Below, piece by piece: positions 11,692-23,800 of a stretch of 64,000 nucleotides of DNA. The notes under the pieces were generated by a model. It saw only the letters and a list, made by a program, of their open reading frames with translations, ran no database searches and was not told the origin of the DNA. A program made the translations under genes and the position numbers. Where the stretch lies: the NCBI GenBank assembly GCA_949825065.1, contig OX463866.1:77001-141000 (forward strand), in the 5' to 3' direction. This DNA comes from Odontocerum albicorne (taxonomy: Eukaryota > Arthropoda > Insecta > Trichoptera > Odontoceridae). The number at the start of each line of letters is the position of its first letter. Position 1 is the stretch's first letter.

Positions 11692-12092
11692 CGCGGCCCC
11701 GCGCACCCGGTGTAAACAGTGTCGAGTGACCCTTTCTTTGGGCGGCCCCGCGCGCCCGGTGTAAACAGTGTCGAGTGACCCTTTGTTTGTGCGGCCCCGC
11801 GCGCCCGGTGTAAACAGTGTCGAGTGACCCTTTCTTTGGGCGGCCCCGCGCGCCCGGTGTAAACAGTGTCGAGTGACCCTTTCTTTGGGCGCCCCCGCGC
11901 GCCCGGTGTAAACAGTGTCGAGTGACCTTTTCTTTGCGCGACCCCGCGCGCCCGGTGTAAACAGTGTTGAGTGACCCTTTCTTTGGGCGGCCCCGCGCGC
12001 CCGGTGTAAACAGTGTCGAGTGACCCTTTGTTTGTGCGGTCCTCCGCGCGCCCGGTGTAAACAGTGTCAAGTGACCCTTTCTTTGCGCGGAA
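11692..12092. repeat. 49-bp GC-rich minisatellite, about 8 copies
   Basis: The unit has CGGCCCCGCGCGCCCGGTGT, AAACAGTGTCGAGTGACCC and TTTCTTTGGG. CpG-dense, in sharp contrast with the AT-rich 60-bp array ending 150 bp before it. Period 49 is one more than a multiple of three, giving open minus-strand frames that I do not regard as genes. Confidence 0.95.
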
Positions 12093-12274
12093 TCTCGCTT
12101 CCAAACGAGCCATATAGTACCGGATATTTAAACGGTTGTTCTTATCATAAATCATTTTTCTGGTTAATTAATAAACTAAACCATAATTTACATTTTACAG
12201 TTATTATTAAAAATGGTTATATTTCATTTGAAGTAGCGAGAGTCATTGCCAAAAAAGTATTCGCCAGTTTGGGA

Positions 12275-12512
12275 ACGATTCGTTCTACGTGTATAATCAG
12301 TTTATAAAGAATATAAACCGTTCTACGTGTATAATCAATGTACAAAGAATATAAACCGTTCTATGTGTAAAATCAGTGTACAAAGAATATACACCGTTAT
12401 ATGTGTATAATCAGTGTACAAAGAATATAAACCGTTCTACGTGTACAATCAGTGTACAAAGAATATAAACCGTTCTACGTGTATAATCAGTGTACAAAGA
12501 ACATAAACCGTA
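12275..12512. repeat. 38-bp minisatellite, about 6 copies
   Basis: Unit ACCGTTCTACGTGTATAATC followed by AGTGTACAAAGAATATAA; starts spaced 38 bases (12283, 12321, 12359). Confidence 0.93.
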
Positions 12513-12795
12513 ACATTTGAAAAAATATAAATTTTCAAATAACAGGGACCTATTTATAAACCAGAAAAATTAAATTTACCTCTAGCATAGTAAGAAGAAA
12601 AAGTAAGTTTATCGATGCATATCTCGATTAGCGTAATCTTGCATCGAGTAAGTCACGATCCAATTACACGTTTGTACGTTTTATTGTTTTTAGATTCATT
12701 CAGGTGTTTGTTTATTAAGATCGGTAAACTTTCTACAAAAAGTAATAATAATTAACATTTATTAAACTTGATGACATATATTTGCAGTCAATAAG
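12513..12795. other. Intron spacer, no feature
   Basis: AT-rich stretch between the 38-bp and 26-bp arrays; nothing recognised. Confidence 0.5.
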
Positions 12796-13517
12796 CTCAA
12801 AACCAATAAGTCAAGGTGGGTCATGCTGAACAATAGCCAAGGTGGGTTATGCTCGACAATAGTCAAGGTGGGTCATGTTGACCAATAGTCAAGGTGGGTC
12901 ATGTTGAACAATAGTCAAGGTGAGGCATACTGAACAAGTCAAGTCAAGATGGATCATGCTGAATAATAGTCCAGGTAGGTCATGCTGAACAATAGTCAAG
13001 GTGGGTCATGCTGAACAATAGCCAAGGTGGGTTATGCTCAACAATAGTCAAGGTGGGTCATGTTGACCAATAGTCAAGGTGGGTCATGTTGAACAATAGT
13101 CAAGGTGAGGCATGCTGAACAAGTCAAGTCAAGATGGACCATGCTGAATAATAGTCCAGGTAGGTCATGCTGAACAATAGTCAAGGTGGGTCATGCTGAA
13201 CAATAGTCAAGGTGGATCATGCTGAACAATAGTCAAGGTGGGTCATGCTGAACAATAGCCAAGGTGGGTTATGCTCAACAATAGTCAAGGTGGGTCATGT
13301 TGACCAATAGTCAAGGTGGGTCATGTTGAACAATAGTCAAGGTGAGGCATGCTGAACAATAGTCAAGGTGAGGCATGCTGAACAATAGTCAAGGTTGATC
13401 ATGCTGAACAATAGTCAAGGTGGGTCATGCTGAACAATAGTCAAGGTGGATCATGCTGAACAATAGTCAAGGTGTGTCATGCTGAACAATAGTCAAGGTG
13501 GATCATGCTGAACAATA
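12796..13517. repeat. 26-bp minisatellite, about 28 copies
   Basis: Unit CAATAGTCAAGGTGGGTCAT plus GCTGAA. A block with the irregular AAGTCAAGTCAAGATGGA recurs about 183 bp apart (near 12940 and 13120), showing block duplication in addition to single-unit slippage. Confidence 0.93.
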
Positions 13518-13739
13518 AATTTTCATAATAATTGTATTACAATGTCTATAATATAGTATAAGATGTACTCGTAACTACAAGTATAAGATTCAATACGAGT
13601 ATAAGACCGACAACCACGCGGTACTCTCTTCCACCCGACCAGAAAGACGTTCTTATTTTATAACGATATGCGGTATTTTACCCACCATTAAAAGAGTTAC
13701 AAACTTTATACACAAATATGAATTTTTAATGACGAAGCC

Positions 13740-13850
13740 TTAAATTGAACCAGGTCCTAAATATATTATTTAAAGAAAAGTCTCAGATATCATCGGGAAT
13801 CGAACCCGCAATCTAAACATCTTACCGACTAGACCGTGGACCATGGAGTG
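13740..13850 (-). repeat. tRNA-derived SINE relic
   Basis: The reverse complement of 13793-13846 reads as a tRNA-like head: GGTCTAGTCGGTAAGATG (A-box-like) and CGGGTTCGATTCCCG (a complete B box with flanking T-stem). No cloverleaf with a plausible acceptor stem could be built, so it is a SINE head rather than a tRNA gene. Confidence 0.6.
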
Positions 13851-14244
13851 TGCAATCATTATCGGGGCAATCTTTCTACTTGCGTTACTTAAAGCTTACT
13901 CCAGTGGTTCGATGAATGGGGCTGTTCGATGACGACAAAAGTGTCTCGAGGCATCATTAACGTTTCCACAAAATTGAATCATGTTTTTTTTATATTCAAT
14001 CATCAATAGTGATGCAAAATTCAATTAAATAAATCCCGAGTACCATTCGTAGATAATCTCAAACATACCCAAATTGGTGATTCGCACATACTCGTATTGA
14101 AGAGCGTAACCTGGATAACATATAACATTGTTTTCGACCCCAGTAATCGAACTGGAGGGTCAAAGCAAACCACTGGATGAGACACAAGATGTTGCGGTCC
14201 ACATTCCGCATAATCACAAATAAAAAGGCAACAAAACTCACTTT

Positions 14245-14385
14245 TATGCTCGGCGCATGTTTGTGATGTTATCAGGTAAACGTTTACTAGACTGGGACAT
14301 TTTTATTATTTATTTATAGGGAATCAAACCCGCAACCGACGCGTAGAAGTCAAGCGTCTTACCGACTAGGCCACGAAGGTCGTTG
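14245..14385 (-). repeat. tRNA-derived SINE relic
   Basis: Reverse complement carries GGCCTAGTCGGTAAGACG and CGGGTTTGATTCCC around 14322-14376, matching the relic at 13740-13850. It lies about 150 bp downstream (in gene sense) of the CD36 exon at 14532. Confidence 0.55.
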
Positions 14386-14531
14386 ATGAAACTGAACATC
14401 ACAGGACCATTTCCGTAGTACTTCCTTCTTCGTAATGTTTCCACCCGACCAGAGTGAATAGACCCCGTGTGGCGGCATGTTCAATAAGAGAGAAAATGGT
14501 GAGCAAAAGAAAAGTAAGGAACAGCCCATAC

Positions 14532-14676
14532 CAGCATGGCGATGTTGGGCAGCATGAGGATGTCCTCCGTGGTCTGTGGGTAGGACAGGAGTGGCTCCCA
14601 CTGCAGCGGATGTATCGGCGTGCTGCTCAGGGTGCCATTATCGTTGAAGGTCACGTTTCCATGCTCCAGTAGTTCC
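14532..14676 (-). CDS. CD36-family exon: ectodomain continuation
   Basis: Exon of 145 bp: one base completing the Arg codon of the previous exon, then 48 codons ending in phase 0. The acceptor is TTTGCAG (AG at 14678-14677) preceded by a T-rich tract; the donor is GTATGG from 14531, weaker than the other donors. The peptide begins ELLEHGNVTFNDNGTLSS and runs to ILMLPNIAML, as expected directly after GPYVYR in this family. NVT and NGT are two further likely glycosylation sequons. Only 491 bp of intron separate it from the preceding exon, against about 9.8 kb of repeat-filled intron on the other side. Confidence 0.93.
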
Positions 14677-14699
14677 CTGCAAATTTTTTCATACTTATT

Positions 14700-15160
14700 A
14701 TCAGTTTTTGGTGCTGTTTATCGAATAATAATAATAATAATAAATGGACAATTTCCACTGCGCAGTTTAGAGATCAAACTCTCCTTAAGAGTGCTTTAAC
14801 TCGAGATTTGAACCCAGTCATAAATTTGACCAGACCTTCTAAAAAGGATTGTCTTCGAGTGCTTCCCAAAGCTGCACACACCACTCTCTCACAGCACACA
14901 CTCTGTGACATTGGGAGACAAACCATTCCACACCACAGGACTAGCAACTCGATTCTCGTTGGTACGTATGATAGAATATTGTTGCTATAAAAAAATGTAG
15001 TTACTATACTAGATATGGTTTTAAAAAACCTTGTTTTCCTCCCCTCTATTATCCGAATGTTTCCATATACGGACCGGACCCCCTTCATCGCCGTTTAGTC
15101 CGCGTAATCGAGATTCAACTGCGCTTAATCGCAAAACTGGCGGCAGATAAAGCAAATGGA
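14700..15160 (-). other. Short intron between two CD36 exons
   Basis: The 491-bp intron (14677-15167) holds a small (AAT)n run near 14727 and otherwise unremarkable sequence. It is the only intron in view that is not expanded by satellites. Confidence 0.8.
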
Positions 15161-15167
15161 AACTCAC

Positions 15168-15328
15168 CTGTACACATACGGACCGACCTGCTTCACGTTC
15201 AGCGGCTCCTCTCCGGCCAGGAACGCCTCGGAGTTGGTCACGTTGAAGAGGTACACCCTCAGGTACAGATCCACGGCGGGCTTGCGCCACATCTCGTAGA
15301 TCTCTCCGCCTTCGCCGAATGTCACTTT
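15168..15328 (-). CDS. CD36-family exon: proximal ectodomain
   Basis: Exon of 161 bp (53 codons plus two bases) between a TGATTGCAG acceptor (AG at 15330-15329) and a GTGAGT donor starting at 15167. It enters in phase 0 and leaves within a codon whose third base is supplied by the next exon. The peptide contains EMWRKPAVDLYLRVYLFNVT and ends QVGPYVYR, the classic CD36-family block (W-x-x-P, a hydrophobic strand, GPYVYRE). The NVT triplet is a likely N-glycosylation sequon in the extracellular or luminal domain. GC content is far higher than in the flanking intron. Confidence 0.93.
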
Positions 15329-15399
15329 CTGCAATCACCGAAATGGGAAACCGTTTAGTCTTGTCAGTCCACGCTCACCCTCATCATCCGGAAGACTTT

Positions 15400-15441
15400 A
15401 TTATGGGAGCAGCACAGCACAGCACAGCACAGCACAGCACA
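15400..15441. repeat. (AGCAC)n microsatellite
   Basis: About seven repeats of AGCAC just upstream (in gene sense) of the CD36 exon at 15168-15328. Confidence 0.9.
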
Positions 15442-15575
15442 GTCTTGATCCACAACCACCGAGCGAGCGAGCTGTGATTCCATTTTGTTTGCCGTTTTAT
15501 AATACACGTATAGTATGTTATTCGTCATAATTGGTTGTCAAGTTCAAATGTTTAATTGCACCGAATACTCGTGGA

Positions 15576-15650
15576 CGGTGATGGTGGTGGTGGTGGTGGT
15601 GGTGGTGGTGATGGTGGTGGTGGTGGTGGTGGTGGTGGTGGTGGTGGTGG
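15576..15650. repeat. (GGT)n microsatellite
   Basis: About 24 GGT trinucleotides with two GAT interruptions. Confidence 0.95.
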
Positions 15651-16086
15651 ATGTTTTCAATATCTTAGCAATCTTTTGTATCGTAGAGCGCTAATTATAA
15701 TTATTTTAGATCGATGTTTTGATTTGATAGTCATCAGTGGGGATTGGCCTTCCGAAGCAAAACCATCTTAGAGTGTCGCCATTACGGATGTTTTCGACCA
15801 CTACACGCGCGATTACTTTTTGCATTAAAAATGAATAGTTAATTTTTTTTTATATTATATCGCATTTTTTCCTTTGCGATAGAAAAAAAGTTTCGAAAGC
15901 AAAAAAAACTTATTTTGTTCTATATGTATCTTCAAACTGGCACAATAAAACTACTCTAGCAATTTGATTAAACAATAGTACAATATATAAAATGCGCTAA
16001 ACTATAACTTAACATATTGATGCACATTGAGGACGTTCGGAACGAAGAAAGATACGGAAATGTTGTCTTGACGACATCCATCCGAG

Positions 16087-16222
16087 AGCTGTCAGAACTG
16101 TCAGAACTGCCAGAACTGTCAGAACTGCCAGAACTGCCAGAACTGCCAGAACTGCCAGAACTGCCAGAACTGCCAGAACTGCCAGGACTGCCAGAAATTC
16201 CAGAACTTCCAGAACTGCCAGG
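16087..16222. repeat. 9-bp minisatellite (CAGAACTGC)n
   Basis: Roughly 14 units of CAGAACTGC/CAGAACTGT. In one frame it gives an ELPELPELP-type peptide, a by-product of the 9-bp period. Confidence 0.92.
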
Positions 16223-16499
16223 TGTGTATGTGTATCGGGAATTGTCTTCTTTTACGAGTCAAACTGATCTCATTTATTCCTAATCCCTCCTCTTGGAGCT
16301 AGAAAGTTCGAAGTTTACAATTTGACTGAGAAAATTGTCTGATGTCATACGAATTTTTAAGATTCAAACACGGGAGAAAGGCTCGTATTAGAAACAACAA
16401 AAGAGCCGCACTGTGCAGGTCACGAACCGGCGCACATTGGGGTCCAGAGACCCGGAGGTCCCGCGCATTAACCGCACAGTCACGAGCCACGAGGTGATG

Positions 16500-16532
16500 C
16501 TAGCCTTGACCCTGACCCTGACCCTGATACAC
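16500..16532. repeat. (GACCCT)n microsatellite
   Basis: Three to four repeats of CTGACC within a locally GC-rich stretch (about 16410-16660) that has no recognisable coding similarity. Confidence 0.7.
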
Positions 16533-16534
16533 AT

Positions 16535-17735
16535 CGAGTCCGACAGCCTTCTCCGATCTCCATGTATCATGCTCGCGACTCGCGACTCCGTTAAACCGAC
16601 CGTTTCTTCCAGGGCCGGCCACGGAGATGCGAGTAGCGCTCCCCGCGTGAGGAAACTCATGTCAGCTAGACTAAAGATCAATTCAATTTTTCTACACGAT
16701 ACGTACTCGTACGTGTTTGTAGAGCACGCGCTAGTATTCATTAATTTATCAAAATTTTCAGCTTTGAATTTGTGAATTTACAAGTATATATTAGAATATT
16801 TTAGAAAAATTCACTATGTTAATCCATTAATTACATTAATCCCCGCGACACGTTTTCTACATCCTAAATCGAGGCTATCTTCAGGCGGAATAATCCCGAT
16901 CCATTACGGGAGCAATGCTTAAGTCAGATTTCATCAGGTCATGTTTCATCAGAAGGGGTTGTGGTCTATTCTATTGACCCGAAGGGGAAACCGTTAAGAG
17001 GGGTGAATTATTATATTAATTTGTTTTCCATTTCAGCGCAGCTTTATGTATCTCCGGTCTTTTTCATTTCAATATTTTTTAGAAGTTTTAGTACGTTTTT
17101 TAAAATTTTCTTTAAATTCTTAGAAGTAATATTTTTTCTCTATAAGGTTTACAAATTCTAAAATTTGATATTAGATAGACAACGTTTATGTTCTCGTAGT
17201 CTAGTGCCTAAGTCTTTCTTTGTTGTTCCAATGTATGTTATTAACTTTCACAAGCACAAGCACATCCTCGCATTCGTAGAATCTAGCGGACAAATGGTTT
17301 ATTCGAATCGTGGTCTCCGCCTTATGTTATATAATATTTCTGTATGTGTGCACGAATATTATTTGGTATTTGACGAGGGGATAAATACAGATTAGTAGAT
17401 AAAAAGTATTTTCAAATACGAGTATATCTTTATATACCCTAGATTTTATTGAAATTAATACTCTGTACTTATATTGCATTGTATTGTATAACACTTTCGT
17501 TGTTTACAGTATAATCTGGTGGAATTATTGTCATATGATAATCTCTTTCGACCAACAAGACAGATATCAAAAAGGCCTTAAGTAAAAACCAGCCTTGAAT
17601 TCTTTTTAAAAGACATGTGTTATCCAGTGGGATGGAATTACAGGCGTCATACATGGAAGGGAAAGGGGTCATGGAAGTTGTCATGTCATGTGATGTGACG
17701 GTGCTGTGTGAGCTAAAGTGAAGGTCACCCGTGAT
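16535..17735. other. Intron sequence without recognised genes
   Basis: About 1.2 kb of mostly AT-rich sequence. Short open frames here show no family I know. Confidence 0.4.
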
Positions 17736-17741
17736 ATCCCC

Positions 17742-17766
17742 GGTTAGGTTAGGTTAGGTTAGGTTT
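17742..17766. repeat. Interstitial insect telomere-type repeat (TTAGG)n
   Basis: Four full TTAGG units in the run GGTTAGGTTAGGTTAGG with imperfect flanks. TTAGG is the ancestral arthropod telomere repeat; this is a short internal tract, not a chromosome end. Confidence 0.85.
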
Positions 17767-17937
17767 GTTCTCTTCACACTGGAGGGATTTCTGATCGAAT
17801 GGACTTGTATGGTATAGGATGAACCGAGACCTTTTGATAGGATCTGTTTTAAATGATTTCTTGTAAATAATATGAAACTGCAAAAACGTTAATGTTCATC
17901 GCGTATCGTTATGTTTTTTTGTCTCAATAAACGATAA

Positions 17938-19097
17938 TATTATGATAAATAGTACAGAGAAGTATAGTATTATTGTGATAAATAGTACAGAGAACTATTA
18001 TTGTGATAAATAGTACAGAGAAGTATTATTGTGATAAATAGTACAGAGAAGTATTATTGTGATAAATAGTACAGAGAAGTATTATTGTGATAAATAGTAC
18101 AGAGAACTATTATTGTGATAAATAGTACAGAGAACTATTATTGTGATAAATAGTACAGAGAAGTATTATTGTGATAAATAGTACAGAGAAGTATTATTGT
18201 GATAAATAGTACAGAGAAGTATTATTGTGATAAATAGTACAGAGAACTATTATTGTGATAAATAGTACAGAGAACTATTATTGTGATAAATAGTACAGAG
18301 AAGTATTATTGTGATAAATATAACAGAGAAGTATTATTGTGATAAATAGTACAGATAACTATTATTGTGATAAATAGTACAGAGAACTATTATTGTGATA
18401 AATAGTACAGAGAACTATTATTGTGATAAATAGTACAGAGAACTATTATTGTGATAAATAGTACAGAGAACTATTATTGTGATAAATAGTACAGAAAACT
18501 ATTATTGTGATAAATAGTACAGAGAAGTATTATTGTGATAAATATAACAGAGAAGTATTATTGTGATAAATAGTACAGAGAAGTATTATTGTGATAAATA
18601 GTACAGAGAACTATTATTGTGATAAATAGTACAGAGAACTATTATTGTGATAAATAGTACAGAGAACTATTATTGTGATAAATAGTACAGAGAACTATTA
18701 TTGTGATAAATAGTACAGAAAACTATTATTGTGATAAATAGTACAGAGAAGTATTATTGTGATAAATATAACAGAGAAGTATTATTGTGATAAATAGTAC
18801 AGATAACTATTATTGTGATAAATAGTACAGAGAACTATTATTGTGATAAATAGTACAGAGAACTATTATTGTGATAAATAGTACAGAGAACTATTATTGT
18901 GATAAATAGTACAGAGAACTATTATTGTGATAAATAGTACAGAAAACTATTATTGTGATAAATAGTACAGAGAAGTATTATTGTGATAAATAGTACAGAG
19001 AAGTATTATTGTGATAAATAGTACAGAGAACTATTATTGTGATAAATAGTACAGATAACTATTATTATGAGAAATAGTACAGAGAAGTATTATTAAC
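17938..19097. repeat. 28-bp satellite, about 41 copies
   Basis: Unit TTATTGTGATAAATAGTACA plus GAGAAGTA or GAGAACTA. A marked variant (ATATAACAGAGAAG) recurs at about 18320, 18545 and 18769, near 224 bp (8 units) apart, giving a higher-order period. Confidence 0.96.
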
Positions 19098-19282
19098 AGT
19101 ACAGTAACATACAGTACAGATTCAATTTTCTTTTGAGATGTATGGACAAATGATATTCGAGAAATTGTTAGTGTTGACATAATATTACAATACTGCGATG
19201 ATATTTAAATAAAACGGTTTTAAATATGTTGATTTTGAAATAAAGAATGGCTTACAAATCTGCTTTAAATCAGTCACCCGTG

Positions 19283-19308
19283 AGTAGCGCAGCGCAGCGC
19301 AGCGCACA
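19283..19308. repeat. (GCGCA)n microsatellite
   Basis: Four to five GCGCA units inside a small GC-rich patch (19280-19400). Confidence 0.85.
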
Positions 19309-19539
19309 CAGTGCATTTGCAGCAGAGTCACACTTTTCCGCTCCGAGCCCGATGCTACACGCCCACCTCCGCCAAGGATAGCGGGTCAAAGAACTCGCGA
19401 ACTTTACAAGAAACATTATGTATGTTATCTTGGAATTGTGTTGACACGACATATTTATGTTATATCGCAAATGTGTCACTCGGCATTCGGCGGGCAGCTC
19501 TGCTTATTCGCTTATTCGGCTATGTTGAAAAGCGTGGCA

Positions 19540-20668
19540 AAAAGAATAAAGTATGTTATGTATATTACTCATCTCAAGTTATGCTATTTATGTGGAAGAA
19601 TAAAGTATGTTAAGTACTCATCTCAAGTTACGTTATTTATGTGGAAGAATAAAGTATGTTATGTACTCATCTCAAGTTACGTTATTTATGTGGAAAAATA
19701 AAGTATGTTATGTACTCATCTCAAGTTATGTTATTTATGTGGAAGAATAAAGTATGTTATGTACTCATCTCAAGTTATGTTATTTATGTGGAAGAATAAA
19801 GTATGTTATGTACTCATCTCAAGTTATGCTATTTATGTGGAAGAATAAAGTATGTTATGTACTCATCTCAAGTTATGTTATTTATGTGGAAGAATAAAGT
19901 ATGTTATGTACTCATCTCAAGTTATGTTATTTATGTGGAAGAATAAAGTATGTTATGTACTCATCTCAAGTTACGTTATTTATGTGGAAGAATAAAGTAT
20001 GTTATGTACTCATCTCAAGTTACGTTATTTATGTGGTAGAATAAAGTATGTTATGTACTCATCTCAAGTTATGTTATTTATGTGGAAGAATAAAGTATGT
20101 TATGTACTCATCTCAAGTTACGTTATTTATGTGGAAGAATAAAGTATGTTATGTACTCATCTCAAGTTACGTTATTTATGTGGAAGAATAAAGTATGTTA
20201 TGTACTCATCTCAAGTTACGTTATTTATGTGGAAGAATAAAGTATGTTATGTACTCATCTCAAGTTATGTTATTTATGTGGAAGAATAAAGTATGTTATG
20301 TACTCATCTCAAGTTATGTTATTTATGTGGATGAATAAAGTATGTTATGTACTCATCTCAAGTTATGCTATTTATGTGGAAGAATAAAGTATGTTATGTA
20401 CTCATCTCAAGTTATGTTATTTATGTGGAAGAATAAAGTATGTTATGTACTCATCTCAAGTTATGCTATTTATGTGGAAGAATAAAGTATGTTATGTACT
20501 CATCTCAATTTAGGTTATTTATGTGGAAGAATAAAGTATGTTATGTACTCATCTCAAGTTATGTTATTTATGTGGAAGAATAAAGTATGTTATGTACTCA
20601 TCTCAAGTTATGTTATTTATGTGGAAGAATAAAGTATGCTATGTACTCATCTCAAGTTATGTTATTTA
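19540..20668. repeat. 49-bp satellite, about 23 copies
   Basis: Unit GAATAAAGTATGTTATGTAC followed by TCATCTCAAGTTATGTTAT and TTATGTGGAA. Variation is mainly ATGTTATT versus ACGTTATT and ATGCTATT. Confidence 0.96.
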
Positions 20669-20805
20669 CACATATGTTACTCGTTCTCGAACCAGAGAAA
20701 CATCATTCTTTCCAAAAATTGTGACAGTGAAAACAAAAATTATAATCCAAAAATGCTATCGGCTTCCTCAGCCGCCTCCTTTTTAATATTTTTAAAAAGC
20801 ATAAA

Positions 20806-23800
20806 TTCTCTCTGTCTCCGTGTCACGTCATGCAATTAAGTTCTCTCTGTTTCCGTATCACGTCATCCAATTAAGTTCTCTCTGTCTCCGTGTGACATTA
20901 TCCAATTAAGTTCTCTCTGTCTCCGTATCACGTCATACAATTAAGTTCTCTCTGTCTCAGTATCACGTCATCCAATTAAGTTCTCTCCGTCTCAGTATCA
21001 CGTCATCCAATTAAGTTCTCTCTGTCTCAGTATCACGTCATCCAATTAAGTTATCTCTGTCTCAGTATCACGTCATCCAATTAAGTTCTCTCTGTCTCAG
21101 TATCACGTCATCCAATTAAGTTCTCTCTGTCTCAGTATCACGTCATTCAATTAAGTTCTCTCTGTCTCAGTATCACGTCATCCAATTAAGTTATCTCTGT
21201 CTCAGTATCACGTCATCCAATTAAGTTCTCTCTGTCTCAGTATCACGTCATCCAATTAAGTTCTCTCTGTCTCAGTATCACGTCATCCAATTAAGTTCTC
21301 TCTGTCTCAGTATCACGTCATCCAATTAAGTTCTCTCTGTCTCAGTATCACGTCATCCAATTAAGTTATCTCTGTCTCAGTATCACGTCATCCAATTAAG
21401 TTCTCTCTGTCTCAGTATCACGTCATCCAATTAAGTTCTCTCTGTCTCAGTATCACGTCATCCAATTAATTTCTCTCTGTCTCAGTATCACGTCATCCAA
21501 TTAAGTTATCTCTGTCTCAGTATCACGTCATCCAATTAAGTTATCTCTGTCTCAGTATCACGTCATCCAATTAAGTTCTCTCTGTCTCAGTATCACGTCA
21601 TCTTATTAAGTTCTCTCTGTCTCAGTATCACGTCATCCAATTAAGTTCTCTCTGTCTCAGTATCACGTCATTCAATTAAGTTCTCTCTGTCTCAGTATCA
21701 CGTCATCCAATTAAGTTCTCTCTGTCTCAGTATCACGTCATCCAATTAAGTTCTCTCTGTCTCAGTATCACGTCATCCAATTAAGTTCTCTCTGTCTCAG
21801 TATCACGTCATCCAATTAAGTTCTCTCTGTCTCAGTATCACGTCATCCAATTAAGTTCTCTCTGTCTCAGTATCACGTCATCCAATTAAGTTCTCTCTGT
21901 CTCAGTATCACGTCATCCAATTAAGTTCTCTCTGTCTCAGTATCACGTCATCCAATTAAGTTCTCTCTGTCTCAGTATCACGTCATCCAATTAAGTTCTC
22001 TCTGTCTCAGTATCACGTCATCCAATTAAGTTCTCTCTGTCTCAGTATCACGTCATCCAATTAAGTTCTCTCTGTCTCAGTATCACGTCATCCAATTAAG
22101 TTCTCTCTGTCTCAGTATCACGTCATCCAATTAAGTTCTCTCTGTCTCAGTATCACGTCATCCAATTAAGTTCTCTCTGTCTCAGTATCACGTCATCCAA
22201 TTAAGTTCTCTCTGTCTCAGTATCACGTCATCCAATTAAGTTCTCTCTGTCTCAGTATCACGTCATCAAATTAAGTTCTCTCTGTCTCAGTATCACGTCA
22301 TCCAATTAAGTTCTCTCTGTCTCAGTATCACGTCATCCAATTAAGTTCTCTCTGTCTCAGTATCACGTCATTCAATTAAGTTCTCTCTGTTTCAGTATCA
22401 CGTCATCCAATTAAGTTCTCTCTGTCTCAGTATCACGTCATCCAATTAAGTTCTCTCTGTCTCAGTATCACGTCATCCAATTAAGTTCTCTCTGTCTCAG
22501 TATCACGTCATCCAATTAAGTTCTCTCTGTCTCAGTATCACGTCATCCAATTAAGTTCTCTCTGTCTCAGTATCACGTCATCCAATTAAGTTCTCTCTGT
22601 CTCAGTATCACGTCATTCAATTAAGTTCTCTCTGTCTCAGTATCACGTCATCCAATTAAGTTCTCTCTGTCTCAGTATCACGTCATTCAATTAAGTTCTC
22701 TCTGTCTCAGTATCACGTCATCCAATTAAGTTCTCTCTGTCTCAGTATCACGTCATCCAATTAAGTTCTCTCTGTCTCAGTATCACGTCATCCAATTAAG
22801 TTCTCTCTGTCTCAGTATCACGTCATCCAATTAAGTTCTCTCTGTCTCAGTATCACGTCATCCAATTAAGTTCTCTCTGTCTCAGTATCACGTCATCCAA
22901 TTAAGTTCTCTCTGTCTCAGTATCACGTCATCCAATTAAGTTCTCTCTGTCTCAGTATCACGTCATCCAATTAAGTTCTCTCTGTCTCAGTATCACGTCA
23001 TTCAATTAAGTTCTCTCTGTTTCAGTATCACGTCATCCAATTAAGTTCTCTCTGTCTCAGTATCACGTCATCCAATTAAGTTCTCTCTGTCTCAGTATCA
23101 CGTCATCCAATTAAGTTCTCTCTGTCTCAGTATCACGTCATCCAATTAAGTTCTCTCTGTCTCAGTATCACGTCATCCAATTAAGTTCTCTCTGTCTCAG
23201 TATCACGTCATCCAATTAAGTTCTCTCTGTCTCAGTATCACGTCATTCAATTAAGTTCTCTCTGTCTCAGTATCACGTCATCCAATTAAGTTCTCTCTGT
23301 CTCAGTATCACGTCATTCAATTAAGTTCTCTCTGTCTCAGTATCACGTCATCCAATTAAGTTCTCTCTGTCTCAGTATCACGTCATCCAATTAAGTTCTC
23401 TCTGTCTCAGTATCACGTCATCCAATTAAGTTCTCTCTGTCTCAGTATCACGTCATTCAATTAAGTTCTCTCTGTCTCAGTATCACGTCATCCAATTAAG
23501 TTCTCTCTGTCTCAGTATCACGTCATCCAATTAAGTTCTCTCTGTCTCAGTATCACGTCATCCAATTAAGTTCTCTCTGTCTCAGTATCACGTCATCCAA
23601 TTAAGTTCTCTCTGTCTCAGTATCACGTCATCCAATTAAGTTCTCTCTGTCTCAGTATCACGTCATCCAATTAAGTTCTCTCTGTCTCAGTATCACGTCA
23701 TTCAATTAAGTTCTCTCTGTCTCAGTATCACGTCATCCAATTAAGTTCTCTCTGTCTCAGTATCACGTCATTCAATTAAGTTCTCTCTGTCTCAGTATCA

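Noticed and set aside
11484..12155. Minus-strand 223-residue frame with GRAGPPKERVT-like repeats
   Set aside because: Translation of the 49-bp GC-rich minisatellite; equivalent peptides appear in another frame.
13793..13846. A tRNA gene on the minus strand
   Set aside because: A and B boxes are present, but no acceptor stem or anticodon arm could be completed; similar heads recur with other bodies, so SINE relics fit better.
15021..15338. Minus-strand 105-residue frame over the CD36 exon at 15168-15328
   Set aside because: It is a shadow frame; the frame giving WRKP and GPYVYR is the one that joins in phase with the neighbouring exons.
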